From: Sphingomonas asaccharolytica NBRC 15499
Lineage (GTDB): Bacteria > Pseudomonadota > Alphaproteobacteria > Sphingomonadales > Sphingomonadaceae
Assembly (NCBI RefSeq): GCF_001598355.1
Contig: NZ_BCYU01000007.1
Coordinates: 1 to 64,000, forward strand
Direction: 5' to 3'
DNA length: 64,000 nucleotides
A model generated the notes under the pieces. It was not told the DNA's origin. It did no database searches and was given only the letters and a program-made list of their open reading frames with translations. Shown piece by piece: positions 58,619 to 64,000 of this stretch (position 1 is its first letter; each line of letters starts with the position of its first letter). The position numbers and the translations under genes are program-made.

Positions 58619-60034
58619 ATGGCGATTGGGATCGCGACGGCGGCGGACATGACGACCGGCGAACGGGAAGCGGAAGCCGCGCCGCATCCCTCGCGCATCT
58701 GGCCCTCGTCGCCGCGCGCTTATTGGGCGCTCACGGTGATCGTGCTGGCGACGTTCCTGACCTTTTTCGATCAAGTCGTGTTCGGCATGCTGGCGCAGCG
58801 GATCAAGACCGATTTCGGGTTGAGCGATGCCCAGCTCGGCTTCTTGGGCGGCCCGGCCAGCATCATCTGCTATTTGTTCGTCGGCATTCCGCTGGCGCGG
58901 CTCGCCGATATCTATCCGCGCAAATACGTGCTGGCGGGCGGCGTGGCGGTGATCGGCTCGATCATTGCGCTGGGCGGCCTGGCGCAGAATTTCTTCCAGT
59001 TCGTCGGCTCGCGCGTCTTCCTCGCGGCGGGCGGATCGGCGCATGCCCCGGCTTCCTATTCGCTGCTGGCCGACGCCTTTCCGCCGCGCAAGCTGACTCG
59101 CGCCTTCGCCTTGCTCCAGTTCGGCTTCATCGGCGGCACCACATTGGGGCCGATCGTCGGCGGGATGCTGATCGCGATGACCGCGCATTGGGCGCCGACC
59201 GAATTTGGCGGCCTCCGGATCTTCGCCTGGCAATGGATCATGATCTGGGTCGGCCTGCCCGGCTTGCTGGTTGCTTTGCTGTTCCTGACGGTGAAGGAAC
59301 CGCCCCGCCTCGCGCCCGCGCCCGACGCGCCACAGCCGCCGCGCGACGCTTCGCTCGGCCGCCGCCTCCTGACCTTTACCGGGCTCGACGCGATCCGCGC
59401 GATCCATGCTCGCGGCCGGGTCTATTATCCTTTGTTCGCCGGGCTTGCATTGAGCGCTGTAGAAGTTTTCGGGCTTCAATTCTGGCGAGTCCCGTTCATG
59501 ATCCGCACCTTCGGCTGGGATGAACGCCAGATCGGCGCGGTGATGGGCGGCATGATCCTGATCGCCTCGCTGGCCGGGCTGGTGCTCGGCGGCGTCCTGG
59601 TCGAATGGCTGGCCAAGCGCCACAAGGATGCCAATGTCCGTGCCGCGGCGATCCTGTTCGGCGGCGTGACGATTTGTTCGATCCTGTCGCCGCTAATGCC
59701 CAACGGCTATCTGTCGCTCGGCGTGATGAGCGTCGGCGCGATGTTCGGTATTGCCGGCGCGGTTCCGCAGAACGCCGCGATCCAGCGTGTCGCGCCCAAT
59801 GCGATGCGCGGACAGGTCACTGCGATCTACCTGTTCATGTTCACCTTCTTCGGGGCGATGGGTAGTTTCGTCGTCGGCCTGGTGCAGGACTATGTGATCG
59901 GGAACGAGGCCGAGCTGTGGAAGACGTTGGTGCTGACCGCGTCGATCCTGCTGCCGATCGCCACTTTGTGCATGGTGCGCGCCATCAAACCCTATCGAGA
60001 GGAAGTCGAGCGGCTGGAAGCGGCGGGAAGTTGA
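58619..60034 (+). CDS. MFS transporter
   Basis: A 471-aa permease with twelve predicted membrane segments. ATFLTFFDQVVFGMLAQRIK lies in segment 1 and RLADIYPRKYVLAGGV in the MFS loop 2-3 motif. VGMAFGIAG-like helices and a long central loop (PPRLAPAPDAPQPPRD) follow. It resembles the sphingomonad group near the truncated MFS at the right edge rather than AAHS. I prefer ATG 58619, which has GAGAGG seven bases upstream, over earlier in-frame ATGs. It probably imports an aromatic monomer or dimer. Confidence 0.87.
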   Translation: MAIGIATAADMTTGEREAEAAPHPSRIWPSSPRAYWALTVIVLATFLTFFDQVVFGMLAQRIKTDFGLSDAQLGFLGGPASIICYLFVGIPLARLADIYPRKYVLAGGVAVIGSIIALGGLAQNFFQFVGSRVFLAAGGSAHAPASYSLLADAFPPRKLTRAFALLQFGFIGGTTLGPIVGGMLIAMTAHWAPTEFGGLRIFAWQWIMIWVGLPGLLVALLFLTVKEPPRLAPAPDAPQPPRDASLGRRLLTFTGLDAIRAIHARGRVYYPLFAGLALSAVEVFGLQFWRVPFMIRTFGWDERQIGAVMGGMILIASLAGLVLGGVLVEWLAKRHKDANVRAAAILFGGVTICSILSPLMPNGYLSLGVMSVGAMFGIAGAVPQNAAIQRVAPNAMRGQVTAIYLFMFTFFGAMGSFVVGLVQDYVIGNEAELWKTLVLTASILLPIATLCMVRAIKPYREEVERLEAAGS

Positions 60035-60056
60035 CTCGCTCGCGCGGGCAGCGCAC

Positions 60057-60077
60057 ATTGTACGTAAAGCATACAAT
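60057..60077. promoter_or_regulatory. Best ATTGTA-N9-TACAAT palindrome, upstream of the NTF2-like gene
   Basis: Both arms match the consensus exactly (12 of 12) around nine bases ending GCA, only 12 bp before the ATG at 60090. A protein bound here would block initiation or early elongation, so the site is most likely a repressor operator. Confidence 0.75.
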
Positions 60078-60089
60078 TAGGAGAGATTG

Positions 60090-60848
60090 ATGTCCGAGGC
60101 CGATCGCATCGCGAAACTCGAATCCACCGTCGAGCAATTGTCCCGCCGTCTGCTGCAGCGCGAGGACGAGCTCGATATCCGCAAGCTCCAGTACCTCTAT
60201 GGCTATCTGATCGACAAATGCCTCTACAACGAGACGGTCGACCTGTTCGCCGACGATGGCGAAGTGCGGTTCTTCGGCGGCGTTTGGAGAGGCAAGGAAG
60301 GCGCCCGCCGGCTCTATGTCGAGCGGTTCCAGAAGCGCTTCACCCACGGCACTAACGGACCGATCGACGGCTTCCTACTCGATCACCCGCAGATCCAGGA
60401 TATTATCGACGTCGAGCCGGGTGGCGAGATCGCCTATGGCCGCGCGCGCTCGATGATGCAGGCCGGGCGGCACAAGGATTATACCGATCCAAGCAACCCG
60501 ATGATGGGCGCGCGCCAATGGTGGGAAGGCGGAATCTACGAGAACACCTATCAGAAGGTCGACGGCGTCTGGCGCATCAAGGTGCTCAATTACCTGCCGC
60601 AATGGCATGCCGATTTCGAAACCGGCTGGGCTAATACCCGGCCCGAATATGTCCCCTTCCCTACCCAGACTTTCCCTCAGGATCCGACCGGCCCCGACGA
60701 GCTGATCGCCGATAGCTGGTTGTGGCCGACGCACAAGGTCGTGCCTTTCCATATGAAGCATCCGGTGACCGGCAAGGAGATCGTCGCCGAGCGCTGGCAG
60801 GGCGATATCGACCGCGCGCAGGCGAGGACCGCGGAGCCCGCGGTCTAG
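60090..60848 (+). CDS. NTF2-fold protein, candidate dehydratase/lyase (LdpA/LsdE-like?)
   Basis: A 252-aa SnoaL/NTF2-superfamily protein. An N-terminal coiled-coil helix (KLESTVEQLSRRLLQREDELDIRKLQYLYGYLIDK) precedes the core DLFADDGEVRFFGGVWRGKEGARRLYVERF, with KVDGVWRIKVLNYLPQWHADFETGW in the last strands. This superfamily includes LdpA/LsdE, gamma-formaldehyde lyases that convert lignin diarylpropanes to stilbenes in sphingomonads. The gene's place beside lignin-catabolic enzymes makes such a role possible, but other dehydratase roles fit equally. AGGAG precedes the ATG. It leads an operon with an aldehyde dehydrogenase and ligW. Confidence 0.78.
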   Translation: MSEADRIAKLESTVEQLSRRLLQREDELDIRKLQYLYGYLIDKCLYNETVDLFADDGEVRFFGGVWRGKEGARRLYVERFQKRFTHGTNGPIDGFLLDHPQIQDIIDVEPGGEIAYGRARSMMQAGRHKDYTDPSNPMMGARQWWEGGIYENTYQKVDGVWRIKVLNYLPQWHADFETGWANTRPEYVPFPTQTFPQDPTGPDELIADSWLWPTHKVVPFHMKHPVTGKEIVAERWQGDIDRAQARTAEPAV

Positions 60849-60876
60849 TCTCGATCAGCGCTCACCAAAACACAGG

Positions 60877-62310
60877 ATGCCGATGACCTATCCCGAACTC
60901 TGCATGGTGATCGACGGCGAGCGCGTGCGCGGCGGTGGGCGGCGGACGCACGACGTGGTCAACCCGGCGACCGGCGACACGCTCGCCGCGTTGCCGCTGG
61001 CGGACCCGGTCGATCTCGATCGTGCGCTCGACGCCGCCGCGCGCGGTTTCCGCCGCTGGCGCCATTCGACGCCGCACGAACGCGCCGCCGTGTTGCAAGG
61101 CGCGGCGCAGCTGATGCTCGAACGTCAGGACGAGCTCGCCCGGGTCGCAGTGCTCGAGCAAGGCAAGACTCTGGCCGAGGCCAAGGTCGAAGTGCTGATG
61201 AATGTCGGCCTGTTCAACTTTTATGCTGGGGAGGTTTTCCGCCTCTACGGCCGCACGCTGGTTCGTCCGGCCGGGCAAAGATCGACGGTCAGCCGCGAGC
61301 CGGTCGGACCGGTCGCGGCGTTCGCGCCATGGAATTTCCCGATCGGCAATCCAGGCCGCAAGCTGGGCGCACCGATCGCGGCGGGATGTTCGGTGATTCT
61401 GAAAGCGGCTGAGGAAACGCCGGCCTCGGCGCTCGGCGTGCTGCAGTGTCTGCTCGACGCCGGCCTGCCCGGTGAGGTGGCGCAGGCAGTGTTCGGCGTG
61501 CCCGACGAGGTGTCCCGGCACCTGCTCGGCTCGCCTGTCATCCGCAAGCTGAGCTTCACCGGCTCGACTGCGATCGGCAAGCATCTCGTGAAGCTGGCCG
61601 CCGACGACATGAAGCGCACCACCATGGAGCTGGGCGGCCATGGCCCGGTGCTCGTGTTCGACGACGTCGATGTCGACCAGGTGCTCGATACAATGGTCGC
61701 CGCCAAATATCGCAACGCCGGCCAGGTTTGCGTCTCGCCCACCCGCTTCATCGTCCAGGAGGATGTATACGATCGGTTTCGTTCGGGCTTTGCCGAGCGC
61801 GCCGGACGGATCGCTGTCGGCGACGGGCTCGACCCCGCGAACCAGATGGGGCCGATGGCCAATCCGCGGCGCACCGACGCGATGGAGCGGCTGATCGGCG
61901 ACGCGACGGCACGCGGCGCTACCTTGTTGGCCGGCGGCGGACGGATCGGCAATCGCGGCTTCTTCCATCAGCCGAGCGTGCTGTCGGACGTTCCGCTCGA
62001 CGCCGCGGTCATGAACGAGGAGCCGTTCGGCCCGGTCGCGATGATCAACCCGTTCGCCAACGAGGAGGCGATGCTCGCCGAGGCCAACCGCCTGCCTTAC
62101 GGGCTCGCGGCTTACGCCTGGACGCGCGACGCCGGACGCCAGCGGCGGATCGCGCGCGAGATCGAAAGCGGGATGGTTGGAATCAACACGACGATGATCG
62201 GCGGTGCCGACGCGCCTTTTGGCGGAGTCAAATGGTCCGGCCATGGCGCCGAGGACGGGCTCGAGGGCGTCGAAGCCTGCCTGGTGACCAAAGCGGTGCA
62301 TGAGGGCTGA
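60877..62310 (+). CDS. Aldehyde dehydrogenase, ligW operon
   Basis: A 477-aa aldehyde dehydrogenase with APWNFPIGNPGRKLGAPIAAG, catalytic Glu in MELGGHGPVLVFDD, Cys in NAGQVCVSPTRF, and EEPFGPVAMINPF. It resembles the succinate-semialdehyde/aryl-aldehyde branch. It lies between the NTF2-like gene (28 bp) and ligW (54 bp) on the same strand. If the NTF2 protein makes an aldehyde or stilbene precursor, this enzyme could oxidise the resulting aryl aldehyde, for example 5-formylvanillate-like compounds, to the acid used by LigW. That link is speculative. Confidence 0.84.
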   Translation: MPMTYPELCMVIDGERVRGGGRRTHDVVNPATGDTLAALPLADPVDLDRALDAAARGFRRWRHSTPHERAAVLQGAAQLMLERQDELARVAVLEQGKTLAEAKVEVLMNVGLFNFYAGEVFRLYGRTLVRPAGQRSTVSREPVGPVAAFAPWNFPIGNPGRKLGAPIAAGCSVILKAAEETPASALGVLQCLLDAGLPGEVAQAVFGVPDEVSRHLLGSPVIRKLSFTGSTAIGKHLVKLAADDMKRTTMELGGHGPVLVFDDVDVDQVLDTMVAAKYRNAGQVCVSPTRFIVQEDVYDRFRSGFAERAGRIAVGDGLDPANQMGPMANPRRTDAMERLIGDATARGATLLAGGGRIGNRGFFHQPSVLSDVPLDAAVMNEEPFGPVAMINPFANEEAMLAEANRLPYGLAAYAWTRDAGRQRRIAREIESGMVGINTTMIGGADAPFGGVKWSGHGAEDGLEGVEACLVTKAVHEG

Positions 62311-62364
62311 ACCCGGCGACCGCATTCCTGAACTTTTCCTTTTCGTGGCAAACGGAGCGACCCC

Positions 62365-63420
62365 ATGACCCATGCGCTGAACACCGGAGGCGACCGCGGC
62401 TATCTCCGCATCGCGACCGAGGAAGCTTTTGCCACCCGCGAGCAGATCGATGCCTATCTGCGCATGGTAGGCGACGGCACCGCCGATAAGGGCATGACGT
62501 CGTTATGGGGCTTCTATGCGCGGTCGCCGTCGGAGCGCGCGATGCTGATCATCGAGCGGCTGCTCGATCTCGGCGAGCGCAGGATTGCCGACATGGACGC
62601 GACGGGGATCGACGTTGCGATCCTGTCGCTCACCTCGCCCGGGGTCCAGCCTCTGCTCGACACCGACGAAGCCAAGGCGATGGTATCGCGCGCGAACGAT
62701 TATCTCGCCGAACGCTGTGCCGCCTATCCGACGCGTTTTGTGGGCATGACCTCGATCGCGCCGCAGGATCCCGAATGGTCGGCAGCCGAGATCAGGCGCG
62801 GCGCGAACGAGCTTGGTTTCAAGGGCGTGATGGTCAACAGCCACACCCACGGCCATTATCTCGACGAGCCGCAATTCGACCCGATATTCCGCGCGCTCGC
62901 CGATACCGGCCAGCCGCTCTACATCCATCCCCAGACGCTGCCCGACGCGATGATCGGCGGGATGATCGAGGCCGGGCTCGACGGTGCGATCTTCGGCTTC
63001 GGGGTGGAGACCGGCATGCATCTGCTCCGGCTGATCACCACTGGAATCTTCGATCGCTATCCCGACCTCCAGATCGCGGTCGGCCATGGCGGCGAAGCAA
63101 TCCCCTATTGGCTGTACCGCATCGACTTCATGCACAAAGCCGGCGTCGCCTCGCAGCGGTACGAGCGGCTCAAGCCGCTCAAGAAAGGTATGGTCGCCTG
63201 CCTGCGCGAGAACGTGCTGGCGACCAGCAGCGGCCTCCCCTTCCCGCCGGCGATCAAGCTGATGCTCGAGGTGATGGGCGAGGATCGCGTGATGTACGCA
63301 ATGGACTATCCTTACGAATATGTCGCCGACGAGGTCCGCGCGCACGACCTGCTCGATATTCCCGATGCTACCAAGAAGAAGGTCATGCAGACCAACGCCG
63401 AACGCGTGTTCGGACTATGA
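62365..63420 (+). CDS. ligW: 5-carboxyvanillate decarboxylase LigW
   Basis: LigW (351 aa) decarboxylates 5-carboxyvanillate to vanillate in biphenyl-type (5,5') lignin breakdown. It is an amidohydrolase-superfamily, metal-dependent, non-oxidative decarboxylase. GYLRIATEEAFATREQIDAYL, GMTSLWGFYARSPSERAML, LGERRIADMDATGIDVAIL, GLDGAIFGFGVETGMHLLRL and GEDRVMYAMDYPYEYVADE follow remembered SYK-6 LigW closely. The companion genes ligX, ligZ and ligY are not in this window. Its stop overlaps the next MFS start (ATGA). Confidence 0.94.
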   Translation: MTHALNTGGDRGYLRIATEEAFATREQIDAYLRMVGDGTADKGMTSLWGFYARSPSERAMLIIERLLDLGERRIADMDATGIDVAILSLTSPGVQPLLDTDEAKAMVSRANDYLAERCAAYPTRFVGMTSIAPQDPEWSAAEIRRGANELGFKGVMVNSHTHGHYLDEPQFDPIFRALADTGQPLYIHPQTLPDAMIGGMIEAGLDGAIFGFGVETGMHLLRLITTGIFDRYPDLQIAVGHGGEAIPYWLYRIDFMHKAGVASQRYERLKPLKKGMVACLRENVLATSSGLPFPPAIKLMLEVMGEDRVMYAMDYPYEYVADEVRAHDLLDIPDATKKKVMQTNAERVFGL

Positions 63421-64000
63421 GCGCGGGAGCGGGTGCGAGCCGGCCGCTGCCCGGCGCGTGGTACGCGCTGGCCCTGGTCGCCGCGACCCAGGCGATCAGC
63501 CTGCTCGATCGCAACATCCTCGCGATCCTGGCGCCGGCGATCAAGGCGGACCTGAAGATCGGCGATGCCGAGATGGGCTTGTTGTACGGCACGGTGTTCG
63601 CCCTGTTCTACGCGCTGTTCTCGCTGCCGCTGGGGCGGCTGGCGGATGGCTGGATTCGGACCAGGCTGCTGGCGATCGCCATCCTGTTCTGGTCGCTCGC
63701 AACCGGCACGGCGGCGTTCGCCGGCGGCTCCCTGCTCCTGATGCTGTCGCGGCTGGGCGTCGGCATCGGCGAGGCCGCGTCGCAGCCGGCCGGTACCAGC
63801 CTGCTCTACGATTATTTCCCGCGTCGGCGCCGCGGCACAGTGATGGCCATCCTCGCGGCGGCGATCGCGATCGGACTGGGCGGCTCGCTGGTGATCGGCG
63901 GCGGCGCGGCCGATTGGTGGCACAGGCGTTACCCGACCGGCGGCGCGCCCTTGGGCCTGGCCGGCTGGCAATTCGCCTTTCTGGTCGCGGCCTTGCCGGG
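63417..64000 (+). CDS. MFS transporter, N-terminal part (runs off the right edge)
   Basis: The first ~194 codons of an MFS permease coupled to ligW by an ATGA overlap. Segment 1 has ISLLDRNILAILAPAIKADL, loop 2-3 has RLADGWIRTRLLAI, and RLGVGIGEAASQPAGTSLLYDYFPRRRRG matches the family 4-5 region. About five to six membrane segments are visible. It probably imports the substrate of the ligW operon. Confidence 0.85.
   Translation, partial: MSAGAGASRPLPGAWYALALVAATQAISLLDRNILAILAPAIKADLKIGDAEMGLLYGTVFALFYALFSLPLGRLADGWIRTRLLAIAILFWSLATGTAAFAGGSLLLMLSRLGVGIGEAASQPAGTSLLYDYFPRRRRGTVMAILAAAIAIGLGGSLVIGGGAADWWHRRYPTGGAPLGLAGWQFAFLVAALP

Noticed and set aside
60862-62373. Antisense frame of about 500 codons over the ligW-operon aldehyde dehydrogenase.
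   Set aside because: Shadow of a well-conserved dehydrogenase.

Overview
The window looks like a chromosomal stretch from a sphingomonad alphaproteobacterium (Sphingomonas, Novosphingobium or Sphingobium type). It is GC-rich throughout and has GTG/TTG starts, stop/start overlaps and two large TonB receptors. It also carries close relatives of the Sphingobium SYK-6 lig/fer/des enzymes that break down lignin-derived aromatics. All family calls rest on reading motifs and remembered family sequences; no database search was run.

Layout. (1) 1-7.1 kb is housekeeping: the 5' part of mutL (minus) faces mreB-mreC-mreD-mrdA(PBP2)-rodA (plus), followed by tRNA-Lys(CTT). (2) 7.2-22.2 kb is the protocatechuate (PCA) 4,5-cleavage block. 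On the minus strand lie ligK-ligU-ligI, a TonB receptor and a zinc alcohol dehydrogenase. On the plus strand lie a LysR regulator with two DNA-binding domains, an NAD-binding dehydrogenase, ligJ-ligA-ligB-ligC and pobA. An AAHS-type aromatic acid transporter closes the block. Together these convert 4-hydroxybenzoate and PCA to pyruvate and oxaloacetate. (3) 22.2-42.3 kb is lignin dimer and beta-aryl-ether catabolism. It holds a second TonB receptor, six glutathione S-transferases (an ATGA-coupled BaeA/BaeB-like pair, one LigF-like, one Nu-class, LigF and LigG), a PQQ/heme alcohol dehydrogenase lipoprotein, an amidohydrolase, two LigD/LigL-like short-chain dehydrogenases, two CmcJ/NvfI-type putative oxygenases, an aldehyde dehydrogenase, FolD and LigM. 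(4) 42.4-47.7 kb holds ferB, ferA, ferC and an aldehyde dehydrogenase for hydroxycinnamates such as ferulate. (5) 47.8-54.6 kb is O-demethylation and one-carbon disposal: a core-MetE-like protein, an IclR regulator, desA with an alpha/beta hydrolase, and metF-purU-folB plus a small unknown gene. (6) 54.7-64 kb holds a CoA ligase, an AraC regulator, a third LigD/LigL-like dehydrogenase, an MFS transporter, an NTF2-fold protein, an aldehyde dehydrogenase, ligW (5-carboxyvanillate decarboxylase) and a truncated MFS gene.

How it fits together. Dimers would enter through the TonB receptors and be oxidised at C-alpha by the SDRs. They would be cleaved by BaeAB/LigF and freed of glutathione by LigG or the Nu-class GST. 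Side chains would be shortened by dehydrogenases and CoA ligases. Methoxyl groups are removed by LigM and DesA onto tetrahydrofolate, which MetF, FolD, PurU and possibly core-MetE regenerate. The resulting protocatechuate or gallate-type rings would feed the LigAB pathway.

The most notable unexplained signal is a 21-bp palindrome, ATTGTA-N9-TACAAT, in front of about a dozen transcription units from 22 to 60 kb and absent from the PCA operons. It suggests one repressor controlling the whole island. Other observations are the tandem-HTH LysR, the two CmcJ-like proteins, and a ~150-bp repeat whose ends supply the stop codons of two unrelated genes.
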